A stretch of DNA of 64,000 nt from Pseudodesulfovibrio profundus (GTDB taxonomy: Bacteria > Desulfobacterota > Desulfovibrionia > Desulfovibrionales > Desulfovibrionaceae), in the NCBI RefSeq assembly GCF_900217235.1, contig NZ_LT907975.1:965001-1029000 (forward strand), read 5' to 3'. How positions within the stretch are numbered: the first letter of the stretch is position 1; each line of letters opens with the position of its first letter. The notes under the pieces are model-generated. The model saw only the letters and a program-made list of their open reading frames with translations. It ran no database searches and was not told the DNA's origin. Both the position numbers and the translations under genes were made by a program. Of the stretch, positions 36,490-45,162 are shown piece after piece.

Positions 36490-37491
36490 CTACTTGTAGC
36501 CTGCACGATCCATCAGCTTGATGGCAGCAGCCTGATATTCGCCGTATTTGGCAACATTCATTGGGTTACCCTTGAACTCACCCCAGGAGGCGACCAAGGG
36601 ATCGGCCTTGACGGATTCGTTAGCCGGAAACTCCTGATTCAAAGAAGCGAACTTACCTTGCGCTTCGGCAGAGGAAAGCCACTCAAGAAGCTTGACGGCT
36701 TCAACCTTGTTCTTGGCATGCGTGGTAACACCTGCGCCGGAAACATTCATATGGACGCCAGTAGTAGCCTGGTTGGGCCAGTAGATAGCCAATGGCAGGT
36801 CAGGGTTCTTTTTGATCAGACGACCAAAATAGTATGTGTTGACGATGGTAACGTCACCGACACCGGCAACAACGGCTTCGATGGCCTTTGTATCACTGGC
36901 GAACGGGGCCACCGGCATGTTGGCAACCCAGGACTTGACGATCTTCTCGGTTTCGGGCTCACCCTTTTCTGCGATCAGGGAAGCGACCAGAGATTGGTTA
37001 TAAACCTTCTTGGAGGTGCGAAGAAGGAGTCGTCCTTTCCATTCGTCATCACCAAGAGCTTCGTATGTGGATAGTTCAGAAGGCTTCACCTTGTTCGTGT
37101 TGTAAACGATAGTACGAGCACGGACAGACAACCCTACCCAACGATTCTTCGGATCGCGCAGGTGAGCGGGGATATTGTTGTTCAAAGCCGTGGAATCCAA
37201 CGACTGGAGAACGCCCTCTTCTGCGGCGTGCCAGAGATTACCAGCATCAACGGTAATGAAAAGATCAGCGGGTGTGTTTTCGCCTTCAGCCTTGATGCGC
37301 TCAAGCAAAGCCCCTGCCTTACCGGTTATGTACTTGACCTCAACACCGGTTTTGGCAGTGTATGCCTCAAACAGAGGCTTGATAAGGTGTTCTTTCCGAG
37401 CAGAGTAAACAACGACCTCGCTGGCAAATGCGGACACGGTCCAGGCTGCAACCAATAGTGCAGTCAGAGAAAGGGTAATAAGTTTTTTCAC
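36490..37491 (-). CDS. fbpA: Periplasmic iron(III)-binding protein
   Basis: A 333-aa solute-binding protein that captures ferric iron in the periplasm. A Sec signal peptide (MKKLITLSLTALLVAAW, cleavage after AFA) is followed by the class I iron-binding fold: SEVVVYSARKEHLIKPLFEAY and later NTYYFGRLIKKNPDLP. The tyrosine pair in VNTYYFG matches iron ligands of this family. First gene of fbpABC, with a Fur-like box just upstream of the start. Confidence 0.93.
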   Translation of the reverse strand: MKKLITLSLTALLVAAWTVSAFASEVVVYSARKEHLIKPLFEAYTAKTGVEVKYITGKAGALLERIKAEGENTPADLFITVDAGNLWHAAEEGVLQSLDSTALNNNIPAHLRDPKNRWVGLSVRARTIVYNTNKVKPSELSTYEALGDDEWKGRLLLRTSKKVYNQSLVASLIAEKGEPETEKIVKSWVANMPVAPFASDTKAIEAVVAGVGDVTIVNTYYFGRLIKKNPDLPLAIYWPNQATTGVHMNVSGAGVTTHAKNKVEAVKLLEWLSSAEAQGKFASLNQEFPANESVKADPLVASWGEFKGNPMNVAKYGEYQAAAIKLMDRAGYK

Positions 37492-37514
37492 GATATGCTC
37501 CTTGCGGTTTGCTT

Positions 37515-37533
37515 GAAAATGATAACGAATTTC
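37515..37533 (-). promoter_or_regulatory. Fur-box-like operator upstream of fbpA
   Basis: GAAAATGATAACGAATTTC matches the 19-bp Fur consensus at 14 of 19 positions. It lies 24 bp upstream of the fbpA ATG, where binding of Fe-Fur would block the operon's promoter. Confidence 0.65.
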
Positions 37534-37668
37534 AGTCGCAACTAAATCGAAGCAAAGACCATGTCAACAAATTTCTGACTATTTTGGTCGGATTTATAAA
37601 AGCCACTTATGAGTAAATCATAATTACTAAACCAATCCTCATTAGCCATTTCTTAGGCCCGTTTCCGT

Positions 37669-37687
37669 TTTAATGATTATGATTTAA
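37669..37687. promoter_or_regulatory. Weaker second Fur-like site
   Basis: TTTAATGATTATGATTTAA matches the Fur consensus at 12 of 19 positions, about 180 bp upstream of fbpA. It may be part of an extended operator or a chance AT-rich match. Confidence 0.3.
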
Positions 37688-37778
37688 CGCTTATTATTTA
37701 AGCACTTATTGAGCTATATCCCATCTTCGTTGCACTGGCGTCATATTTTATACCCTCTGAATCCGAGTCTTAAAAATC

Positions 37779-37810
37779 AAGGGTTTATAGCCATTGCCAT
37801 AAACCCTTTT
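37779..37810. terminator. Intrinsic terminator after the DUF188 gene
   Basis: Stem GGGTTTAT (37781-37788) with ATAAACCC (37799-37806) and A/T runs on both sides. It lies directly behind the minus-strand gene that ends at 37836. Confidence 0.8.
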
Positions 37811-37835
37811 TGCTTTGATCTAACAACGTATTAAA

Positions 37836-38294
37836 TTAACTGTTTTTTCTCAGACTTCGCGTTAGGAACCGATCTAATTGATTGGTAAATTCCTGTTTTT
37901 CTTTCGGCCCAAGGGGAGGCGGACCGCCTGTTGCCACTCCTCCGCTTCGCAATTCTTCCATCAGATTGCGCATTCGCAGCAGTCCTTTGACGTTTTCTTC
38001 CGTATATAGCTCCCCGCGAGGATTCAGGCCAACAGCACCCTTTTCCACGATGGCGTCTGCCAGAGGGATATCGGCTGTAACCACAAGATCGCCCGGTTCG
38101 ACCAGTCGTGCGATTTCATTATCGGCTTCATTAAAGCCCGACGACACCTGGAGGGTCTTGATGAGCGGAGAGGACGGCACGGACAGCGAAATGTTGGCCA
38201 CCAGCGTAAGCCCAACTTCGCATCGAACCGCAGCTTTGAACAAAACTTCCTTTATGACGTTGGGACACGCGTCGGCATCAACCCATATCTGCAT
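37836..38294 (-). CDS. YaiI/YqxD family protein (DUF188)
   Basis: A 152-aa protein of the DUF188 family, related to PIN/NYN-type nucleases. It begins MQIWVDADACPNVIKEVLFK, the family signature with clustered acidic residues. Two further acidic stretches follow: FNEADNEIARLVEPGDLVVTADIPLA and LNPRGELYTEENVKGLLRMRNLMEELR. No activity is established for the family; RNA cleavage is a possibility. GGAAG precedes the ATG. It is a single gene followed by its own terminator. Confidence 0.9.
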   Translation of the reverse strand: MQIWVDADACPNVIKEVLFKAAVRCEVGLTLVANISLSVPSSPLIKTLQVSSGFNEADNEIARLVEPGDLVVTADIPLADAIVEKGAVGLNPRGELYTEENVKGLLRMRNLMEELRSGGVATGGPPPLGPKEKQEFTNQLDRFLTRSLRKNS

Positions 38295-38451
38295 TGGTAC
38301 TTCCTACATTTACATTTTGTTTTGAACAGACACCGCACTCTATACACATTTCGCAAACAATAAAAACCATGAGCACTTTCCCTCAAAGTCAAACTAAGTT
38401 CAACTTATCGAGCACTTACACGACAACACCATCTAAAAACCACAAATCCCC

Positions 38452-38480
38452 TTGCGTACAAACGATGCATCAGATAGTTA
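38452..38480 (+). promoter_or_regulatory. Possible promoter of the riboswitch-nrdD unit
   Basis: TTGCGT (38452-38457) and TAGTTA (38475-38480) are 17 bp apart, with a start expected near 38487, just before the riboswitch. Confidence 0.35.
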
Positions 38481-38498
38481 CACTTTCATCACGATGTC

Positions 38499-38648
38499 CT
38501 TCAGGTGGCTGGGAAGCCACAATAGGGAATCCGGTGCGAATCCGGAGCGGTCCCGCCGCTGTTATCTCCATAGAAATCTGATCCACGACGTCACTGCCAC
38601 ATGCGGGAAGACGGATCAGACGGGGAAAGCCAGAAGACCTGCCTGAAG
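38499..38648 (+). promoter_or_regulatory. Cobalamin (AdoCbl) riboswitch
   Basis: The core matches the B12 riboswitch consensus: AGGGAATCCGGTGCGAATCC, then GGAGCGGTCCCGCCGCTGT, and downstream GCCACATGCGGGAAGAC and GCCAGAAGACCTGCC. CTTCAGG (38499-38505) and CCTGAAG (38642-38648) close the P1 stem. It lies about 190 bp before nrdD. Binding of adenosylcobalamin is expected to lower nrdD expression. An expression platform between 38650 and 38830 is likely; GC-rich hairpins occur near 38725-38790. Confidence 0.96.
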
Positions 38649-38835
38649 CGTTTCTAGCCGAATCCGGTTCGCGGAAACCGTATACGGACTTGAAAGAACG
38701 TACCCATAACCCATTGCCGAGATTTCGCGGTCCTGCCGTGCGGTCAATTACGGTAATTGCGCAAGCAGTCCACTGCAGCCGACGTTAGTCGTGTCTGCAG
38801 CTTTTCCGCGCTTCCTGCTTGCTAAAGAGTATTAT

Positions 38836-40899
38836 ATGCCGAGCAAAATCCTGAAACGTGACGGTTGTATCGAAACATGGTCCACCAAAAGAATTGGTGA
38901 CGCCATATTCAAAGCCCTGAAAGGCAGCGGAATCAAAGATCCGATTCTGGCCGAACGCCTGGCTGGAAAAGTTGCCCAAAAACTGGAGAATCAGGAGATT
39001 CCCGAGCAGGAGCTTGTTCAGGACACTGTCCAACAGGTGCTGATGGAAGCCCGCTTGTACAAAGTGGCTGAACGCTTCATTATATACCGTGAAAAAAGAC
39101 GTGAACTCCGTTCGCAAAACGATGCATTTCTCGACATTTCCGGTGTGACGGAGAGCTACCTCGAAAACGTCGACTGGCGAGTGAGTGAAAACTCCAACAT
39201 GGTACACTCCTACCAGGGACTGATCCTGCACATGGCCGGAGCCGTTCAGGCACGCTACATGCTGGAAAAATACCCGGAAGAAGTGCGGATGGCCCATACC
39301 CACGGCTATTTCCACATCCACGATCTCTCTTTCGGCCTTGCTGGATACTGCTCCGGTTGGAGCCTGCGCGACCTTCTTCTGGAAGGATTCAACCTGCGCG
39401 ACCGTTGTTCTTCTACGCCCGCAAAGCACTTTGATTCCGCTTGCGGTCAGATCGTCAACTTTCTCGGCACGCTGCAAAACGAATGGGCCGGAGCACAGGC
39501 GTTCAACAACGTTGACACCTACCTCGCTCCGTTCGTCCGCAATGACGGCCTGACATACAATGATGTCAAGCAACAGGTTCAGAAACTGCTCCACAATCTC
39601 AATGCAACTTCCCGTTGGGGCGGCCAAAGCCCGTTCACCAACTTCACTTTTGACTTTGTGCCGCCTGCGCACATTGCCAAGGAAGCCGTCATTATCGGTG
39701 GTCAGTTGCAGGATTCGACCTATGGTGAGTACGCTGAAGAAATGGCCATGATCAACCGGGCATTCCTCGAAGTGATGCTCGAAGGCGATGCCGACGGCCG
39801 CATCTTCTCCTTCCCCATCCCGACGTACAACGTCACCAACGATTTCCCCTGGGAATCCGAGGAAGGCAAGCTGCTCCTTCAGATGACCGCCAAATACGGC
39901 GCACCCTACTTCCAGAACTTCATCAATTCCGACCTGAACCCGGAAGATGTGCGCTCAATGTGCTGCCGCCTCCAGATGGACCTTCGGGAAATCCGCAAGA
40001 AGACCGGCGGCCTGTTCGGTGCTGGCGACCTCACCGGATCAGTCGGCGTTGTCACCCTGAACCTGCCCAAGCTCGCTTACCTTGCGCACAATGAAGAGGA
40101 CTTCATTGATCTGGTGACAGAATATGCCCGTCTTGCCAGCGAATCCCTGGAATTCAAGCGTAAAGTCGTTCAGCAGAACCTGGATGCAGGCATGTTCCCG
40201 TTCTCCAAGCGCTACCTGAAAAACGGCTTCAAAGGTCACTTCTCGACCATTGGCCTGATTGGTGGACATGAAGCGTGCATGAACCTGCTTGGCAAAGGCG
40301 TGGATTCCCCTTCAGGCTCCAGACTCATGCAGCGCACCCTGAATCAGCTCCGCCGACTGGTGGTTGAATTTCAGGAAGAAACCGGCAACCTGTACAACCT
40401 GGAAGCAACTCCGGGTGAGGGTACCTGCTATCGCCTCGCCAAGATTGATAAGGAGCTCTACTCCGACATCTACACCTCTGGCGGCGAAACCCCGTACTAC
40501 ACCAACTCCACCCTGTTGCCGGTTGGCGTCAGCTCCGATGTCTTCTTTGCCCTTGAGCATCAGAACGACTTGCAAACCCTGTATAATGGAGGCACAGTCT
40601 TCCACACCTTCCTGGGCGAAGCCGCACCGGATGAAGAGAGCGTGAAGAACTTCCTGCTCAAAGCCATGAGCAAGACCAAGATTCCGTACATCTCGGTAAC
40701 GCCTACCTTCTCGGTCTGCCAGGATCACGGGTATATCTACGGCGAACACTTTGATTGCCCGACCTGTGACAAGGAAACCGAGGTGTACACCCGCGTGGTC
40801 GGCTACTATCGCCCCGTGGGACGCTGGAACAAAGGCAAGCAGGAAGAATACAAGGAACGCATCGAATACTCGCAGGACACATTCTGCACAACAGCATAA
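38836..40899 (+). CDS. nrdD: Anaerobic ribonucleoside-triphosphate reductase NrdD
   Basis: Class III glycyl-radical ribonucleotide reductase, 687 aa from the ATG at 38836; upstream in-frame codons lie in the leader. An N-terminal ATP-cone (SKILKRDGCIETWSTKRI) provides allosteric control. Core motifs are MVHSYQGLILHMAGAVQARY, GGQSPFTNFTFDFVPP and RSMCCRLQMDL. The C-terminus has a metal-binding site (C-x2-H, then CPTC) and the glycyl-radical loop RVVGYYRPVGRW. It makes dNTPs without oxygen. Activation needs NrdG, which is not in this window. It lies behind a B12 riboswitch. Confidence 0.96.
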   Translation: MPSKILKRDGCIETWSTKRIGDAIFKALKGSGIKDPILAERLAGKVAQKLENQEIPEQELVQDTVQQVLMEARLYKVAERFIIYREKRRELRSQNDAFLDISGVTESYLENVDWRVSENSNMVHSYQGLILHMAGAVQARYMLEKYPEEVRMAHTHGYFHIHDLSFGLAGYCSGWSLRDLLLEGFNLRDRCSSTPAKHFDSACGQIVNFLGTLQNEWAGAQAFNNVDTYLAPFVRNDGLTYNDVKQQVQKLLHNLNATSRWGGQSPFTNFTFDFVPPAHIAKEAVIIGGQLQDSTYGEYAEEMAMINRAFLEVMLEGDADGRIFSFPIPTYNVTNDFPWESEEGKLLLQMTAKYGAPYFQNFINSDLNPEDVRSMCCRLQMDLREIRKKTGGLFGAGDLTGSVGVVTLNLPKLAYLAHNEEDFIDLVTEYARLASESLEFKRKVVQQNLDAGMFPFSKRYLKNGFKGHFSTIGLIGGHEACMNLLGKGVDSPSGSRLMQRTLNQLRRLVVEFQEETGNLYNLEATPGEGTCYRLAKIDKELYSDIYTSGGETPYYTNSTLLPVGVSSDVFFALEHQNDLQTLYNGGTVFHTFLGEAAPDEESVKNFLLKAMSKTKIPYISVTPTFSVCQDHGYIYGEHFDCPTCDKETEVYTRVVGYYRPVGRWNKGKQEEYKERIEYSQDTFCTTA

Positions 40900-40911
40900 C
40901 AACGCAACACA

Positions 40912-41145
40912 ATGATTCTTGATGCCAACCAGCTTGCCTCAATCAGGCAGCACAATGACGAAGAACTTCGTCGGGGTAGCCGTGCCACGCACGGCTACCC
41001 CGCCCATACAGTGCAAAATCTTCTGCACACCGTCGAAGCCTTGAAAAAGGAAAAGCGCAAATGGAAGAAACTCGCACAAACCCGGGGCAAGGCATTAGAC
41101 AAGATTCAGGCCATTGCAGGCGAAGCCAAGCCGCAGGAAGACTAA
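40912..41145 (+). CDS. Small hypothetical protein downstream of nrdD
   Basis: A 77-aa basic protein starting 13 bp after nrdD, without a clear ribosome binding site. The C-terminal half is a charged helix (NLLHTVEALKKEKRKWKKLA) that may form a coiled coil. The middle is encoded by a perfect hairpin (40973-41001) and reads RGSRATHGYPAHT. I do not recognise a family. It may be a real cotranscribed gene or an open frame over a structured 3' region. Confidence 0.5.
   Translation: MILDANQLASIRQHNDEELRRGSRATHGYPAHTVQNLLHTVEALKKEKRKWKKLAQTRGKALDKIQAIAGEAKPQED
40973..41001. repeat. Perfect 12-bp inverted repeat with 5-nt loop
   Basis: GGGGTAGCCGTG and CACGGCTACCCC flank CCACG. It has no T-run, so it is not a standard terminator. 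The arm core GTAGCCGT also occurs in the palindrome inside the IS at 32454. Confidence 0.7.
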
Positions 41146-41186
41146 CTCTCCTCTCTCCTTATCGCTCACTCCTCGCAGCAAGTCAT

Positions 41187-41231
41187 AAAAAAAAGTGAGT
41201 CACATTGAGCTGTTGCTCAACATGACCCACT
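41187..41231 (-). terminator. Terminator of the cytoplasmic hydrogenase operon
   Basis: On the minus strand a long stem (GTGGGTCATGTTGAGC with a complementary arm containing wobble pairs) is followed by eight T. It lies about 50 bp behind the gene ending at 41284. Confidence 0.85.
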
Positions 41232-41283
41232 GCATCAATCATCGTTTTCTACGGCTACACCAGCCGCCAGCCTCTCACCAGCC

Positions 41284-43143
41284 TTACAGTATGTCCGCCT
41301 TGCATGAAGCGGTTTCGTTCATGTTATCGAACTCGCTGTGAACCAGTGTGGACATGGTGATGTCGTTCCAGATATCGCGGATAGTCTGCTTCAGCCGCTG
41401 CTGACGAGCAATGTAATGGGTGTGAAGCAGTTCATGGGACTTCTCCGAATAGGGACGCCCAAGATAGTCGTCATATAACTTCTGCACCATTGGGTTGTTA
41501 TGTGATTGACGGTAGTTGGACTGCTTGTCGATTTCGTACAGCGTTTCGCGACGCTTGAGAGCGTGCGGCAGATAGGCTTTCTTCGAACGAAGATGTCCAC
41601 CACCATCCACACAACCGCCGGGGCATGCCATCACTTCGATGAAATCGAAATCGGATCGACCGGCAAGCACATCCTCGACAACAGCGCGAACGCCTTTCAA
41701 GCCGTGGCACAAAGCAAGCTTCACCTCGCCTATGTCACCGCCCAGATCAACGACAGCCGAACGCACACCCTCAAAGCCGCGCAAGGCGGTGACTTCGATG
41801 CCCTCAAGCTCTTCACCGTTGACCGCGTAGTACATGGTGCGTACCGCAGCTTCCATGACGCCGCCCGTGGTCGCAAAGATGGCTCCGGCCCCGGAATACC
41901 CACCCATATACGGGTTATCAAAGGTCGACGGCTCAAGAGATTTGAGATCAATACCTTCTCTCCGAAGCAGTCGGGCAAACTCCCTGATGGTCAGCACAAC
42001 ATCGACATCGCGAACGCCATCTTTCTTATACATGGCACGTCCAGCCTCGTCCTTTTTGGCGATACAGGGCATGATCGAAACCACGCGCACTTTGGCTGGG
42101 TCAATATCCATTTTCTCAGGAAGATATGTCTTGGCAATGGAGCCGAAACACTGCTGTGGGGATCGAGTTGAAGACAGATGCGGCAAAATCTCGGGGTAAT
42201 GCTTCTCCGCGAAATTGATCCATGCGGGGCAACAGGAAGTGAAGAGTTGACGCTTTCCTTCTCCGTACGCCTTGAGCAGTTCTGTCCCCTCTTCCATGAT
42301 CACTATGTCGGCAGCAAAGTTTGTATCGAGAACGATATCCGCTCCAAGCGCCCTGATAGCCGAAATGACCTGGCCCTCGACGTTGGTACCGGCAGGCAAA
42401 CCGAATTCCTCACCAAAGCCGACACGAATGGCGGGGGCGAACTGGAAGACCGTGACCACATCAGGATCATACAGATAATCGACGACGGTTTCGGTCTCAT
42501 CCTTTTCTCCAAGTGCACCGGTCGGACAAACAAGCACACACTGGCCGCAACTCACGCACTCACTGGAGCCCTGAGTCAAGCCGGTCCGCACTCCCACACC
42601 GGCATTCTTACCGCGACCAGCCATGACCAGGGCATCAACTCCCTGTCCTTCACGACAAATCTTAACGCAACGATAGCACCGGATACATTTCCCCATATCA
42701 CGGGCAAAACCCGGCGCTGTGCTGTCCACTTCTCGCTTGGCATTGGCAGGATCATAATATCTCGAATGCTGCAACCCGACGAACTGGGCCACATCCTGTA
42801 CCTCACAACTGCCGTGACGAATACACGTGGCGCATTCCTGATCATGGTCAGCAAGAAGGAGTTCAACCTGAAGGCGCTGCATCTCCCGCACCCGACGAGT
42901 ACGTGTCAGGATCTCCATCCCCTCAAGGATCGGCGTATTGCAGGCCGTTACAATGCGGGGTTCTTCCTGCCCTTCACATCGTATCTCCACAAGACAGACA
43001 CGGCAGGTCCCCGGCGTGTGATCAATGTCAGCCAGTTCACATAACGTAGGTATGTAGTGACCACTACGACGCGCAGCCTCAAGGATGGTTTCATTTTCTT
43101 TCAGATCAATTTTGTCACTATTTATAAATGCATGCATGCTCAT
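41284..43143 (-). CDS. Cytoplasmic [FeFe] hydrogenase catalytic subunit (HndD-like, with fused small-subunit tail)
   Basis: A 619-aa enzyme. Domains in order: N-terminal NuoG-like 2Fe-2S domain (cysteines ~35-68), His-Cys 4Fe-4S site (DHDQECATCIRHGSCEVQD), two 4Fe-4S clusters (CIRCYRCVKIC and CVSCGQCVLVCP), then the H-cluster domain. All three signatures are present: TSCCPAW (L1), MPCIAKKDEA (L2) and EVMACPGGCVDGGG (L3). The residue after GGG is His, where Gln is usual. The last ~70 residues (NNPMVQKLYDDYLG, then HELLHTHYIAR) match the small subunit HydB. No signal peptide, so cytoplasmic. With the downstream oxidoreductase at 43159-45162 it should couple H2 and NAD(P)H. The first codon is behind AAGAGAG; a second ATG is two codons on. 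Confidence 0.93.
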   Translation of the reverse strand: MSMHAFINSDKIDLKENETILEAARRSGHYIPTLCELADIDHTPGTCRVCLVEIRCEGQEEPRIVTACNTPILEGMEILTRTRRVREMQRLQVELLLADHDQECATCIRHGSCEVQDVAQFVGLQHSRYYDPANAKREVDSTAPGFARDMGKCIRCYRCVKICREGQGVDALVMAGRGKNAGVGVRTGLTQGSSECVSCGQCVLVCPTGALGEKDETETVVDYLYDPDVVTVFQFAPAIRVGFGEEFGLPAGTNVEGQVISAIRALGADIVLDTNFAADIVIMEEGTELLKAYGEGKRQLFTSCCPAWINFAEKHYPEILPHLSSTRSPQQCFGSIAKTYLPEKMDIDPAKVRVVSIMPCIAKKDEAGRAMYKKDGVRDVDVVLTIREFARLLRREGIDLKSLEPSTFDNPYMGGYSGAGAIFATTGGVMEAAVRTMYYAVNGEELEGIEVTALRGFEGVRSAVVDLGGDIGEVKLALCHGLKGVRAVVEDVLAGRSDFDFIEVMACPGGCVDGGGHLRSKKAYLPHALKRRETLYEIDKQSNYRQSHNNPMVQKLYDDYLGRPYSEKSHELLHTHYIARQQRLKQTIRDIWNDITMSTLVHSEFDNMNETASCKADIL

Positions 43144-43158
43144 CTCTCTTAGCTATGA

Positions 43159-45162
43159 TTAGGCGCAGCCTTCGGGAATAGGGTACTCGGTGACCAAGGC
43201 ATAGAGTCGGTAGCACCGCAGGCAACGCCCCGCCTCGTGGTAGGCTTCTTCGGGAGTGATGGTTTGTTCAACCTCATGAAACAGGTCTTTGCGTGTCTCG
43301 GGGTCCATTTCCTGAATGGGTACACGGTACAAGTGCTTTACTGGCGTGCCGAGCCACTCGTCATTCATGGTCTTGTACTTGTTTATGATCTTACGCATGC
43401 GACTTCTCGGGAAGAAACGGGTTCTGCCGAGTTGCAGGTAGTCATCAATGGACCGGGATGCCTTGAGACCATGAGCCATGGCATGAATCAATGTCGAGGG
43501 CCCCAGCCTACAGTCGCCACCGGCAAAGACACCGGGACGCGAGGTGGCAAGGTTGGAATCATCGGCATCCACCCTTCCCCACTGATCCAGAGAGACGCCA
43601 TCCTGTGGCGTGAGACAATCTTCTGCAACGCGTTGTCCGATTGCCGGAACCACGGTTGTCGCAGCAAGGAACCGCTCGGAACCGGGACAAGGTTCCACTC
43701 CCTTGCGGCCGCGCCCGTCCGGTTCGGTCTGGCGCATTTCCACCAGCTCAACGCCGGTCACCTTGCCATCCTCGGAGAGAATTTTTGTCGGATTGGTAAG
43801 GAAGTGGAACTCAACCCCTTCCTTTTCTGCAGCTTCGATCTCTTCATGATCCGCAGGCATGTCTTCCTTTGTCCGCCGATAAACAAGATGAACCGAATCA
43901 GCTCCCATGCGAAGGGCGGATCGGGCACAGTCCATGGCGACATTTCCGCCACCGACAACGACCACATCCCCACTCAACTCCATGGGGTTGCCCTTCTCGA
44001 CATGACCATGAACACGCAACAGGAAGTCGATGCCAGGCTCATACCCTTCAAGGGACGCATCCTCACCTTCCACATTCATCAGGCGACCTTCGGCACATCC
44101 CAGTGCAAGAAAAACGGATTTGTATCCCTGCTTGAACAGTCCATCGACATCGATATCTTTTCCAAGCCTTTTATTGAAAAAGAAACGGCCACCAAGCCGT
44201 TCAATGATATCGGTTTCAGACTTGAGGACATCCTTGGGAAGTCGATAGCTGGGAATGCCGCATGAGGCCATGCCGCCCGCTTCGCTTGCAGATTCAAACA
44301 CATCCACCGAGTAGCCCTTCAAAAGCAAGTGATAGGCACAGCTGATCCCGGCCGGACCGGCTCCAACAACGGCAATCTTCAAATCATCGGGGTGACGTTT
44401 TGAGATGAGGTCTTTGGAAAAAAGTTCGCTGTGCAGCCCTTCTTCATGGTCGGCGACGTATCGCTTCAGCACCTTGATCCCCACAGGTTCATCAACCATG
44501 GACCGCTGACAGGCCATCTCGCAAAAACGTACGCAGACTCTGCCGCATGTGGCCGCCATCGGGTACTTTTGAAGAATAACCCCCAGCGAATGCGATGGCT
44601 TGCCATCCTTAATATAGTCGATGTAACGCGGCACATTGATCTTGGCCGGACACGCCTCAATGCAGGGCGAGGTCACATAGGTCATCGTATGCTTGGCAGG
44701 AAGCAGATATTTATTTTGTTCGAACTGGTCACGAAAATGAGCCAGAGCCGAGATAAGGGCATTGGTGCATGTCTGCCCGAGCCCGCACAAAGACGTTTCA
44801 TGCACGTGACGCGCAAGCATCTCGATTTCATCAAGTACGTCACCGATCGAGCCGTACTGGTCATCCTCATCACGAAGCGCTGCCAGTCTGTCCCGAATCA
44901 GCTCCGTACCCATTCGACATGGAGTACATTTCCCGCAGGACTCTTCCGCAGCCTTATCCATATATAACCAGAATGCGTCCAATAGGCTGGCATTCGGTTC
45001 AAAGACAAAGAAACCGCGATCACCGACAAAGGTGGTAATCGGATTTCCATGATTGAATTCATCGAACTCGGCAATCTCAGGATTCTCTTCTATCTCGAAG
45101 AGGTTTTTCCCCCTGTTGTCTGTAACCGTTCCCCCCCATACGCCATACATGACACGTGCCAT
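43159..45162 (-). CDS. NuoF-type Fe-S / GltD-NfnB-type NAD(P)H oxidoreductase fusion, hydrogenase partner
   Basis: A 667-aa protein. Residues ~1-170 resemble the C-terminal Fe-S part of NuoF/HndC (AAEESCGKCTPCRMGTELI, CGLGQTCTNALISAL) but lack the FMN/NADH domain. Residues ~170-640 are a GltD/NfnB-like module: Fe-S cysteines (CIEACPAKINVPRYI, CGRVCVRFCEMACQR), an FAD site (VAVVGAGPAGI-type: KIAVVGAGPAGISCAYHL) and an NAD(P) site (VVVVGGGNVAMDCARSAL). It ends with CLRCYRL. It starts behind GGAGG and is followed 15 bp later by the hydrogenase. It is expected to pass electrons between NAD(P)H and the hydrogenase Fe-S chain; cofactor preference and any bifurcation are not shown by sequence. Confidence 0.9.
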   Translation of the reverse strand: MARVMYGVWGGTVTDNRGKNLFEIEENPEIAEFDEFNHGNPITTFVGDRGFFVFEPNASLLDAFWLYMDKAAEESCGKCTPCRMGTELIRDRLAALRDEDDQYGSIGDVLDEIEMLARHVHETSLCGLGQTCTNALISALAHFRDQFEQNKYLLPAKHTMTYVTSPCIEACPAKINVPRYIDYIKDGKPSHSLGVILQKYPMAATCGRVCVRFCEMACQRSMVDEPVGIKVLKRYVADHEEGLHSELFSKDLISKRHPDDLKIAVVGAGPAGISCAYHLLLKGYSVDVFESASEAGGMASCGIPSYRLPKDVLKSETDIIERLGGRFFFNKRLGKDIDVDGLFKQGYKSVFLALGCAEGRLMNVEGEDASLEGYEPGIDFLLRVHGHVEKGNPMELSGDVVVVGGGNVAMDCARSALRMGADSVHLVYRRTKEDMPADHEEIEAAEKEGVEFHFLTNPTKILSEDGKVTGVELVEMRQTEPDGRGRKGVEPCPGSERFLAATTVVPAIGQRVAEDCLTPQDGVSLDQWGRVDADDSNLATSRPGVFAGGDCRLGPSTLIHAMAHGLKASRSIDDYLQLGRTRFFPRSRMRKIINKYKTMNDEWLGTPVKHLYRVPIQEMDPETRKDLFHEVEQTITPEEAYHEAGRCLRCYRLYALVTEYPIPEGCA

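Larger units (their letters stand above)
37492..37835. other. Intergenic region between fbpA and the DUF188 gene
   Basis: 344 bp with no gene. It holds the fbp promoter with one or two Fur-like boxes and, near 37.78 kb, a terminator serving the DUF188 gene. The middle part (~37560-37660) is AT-rich and featureless. Confidence 0.6.
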
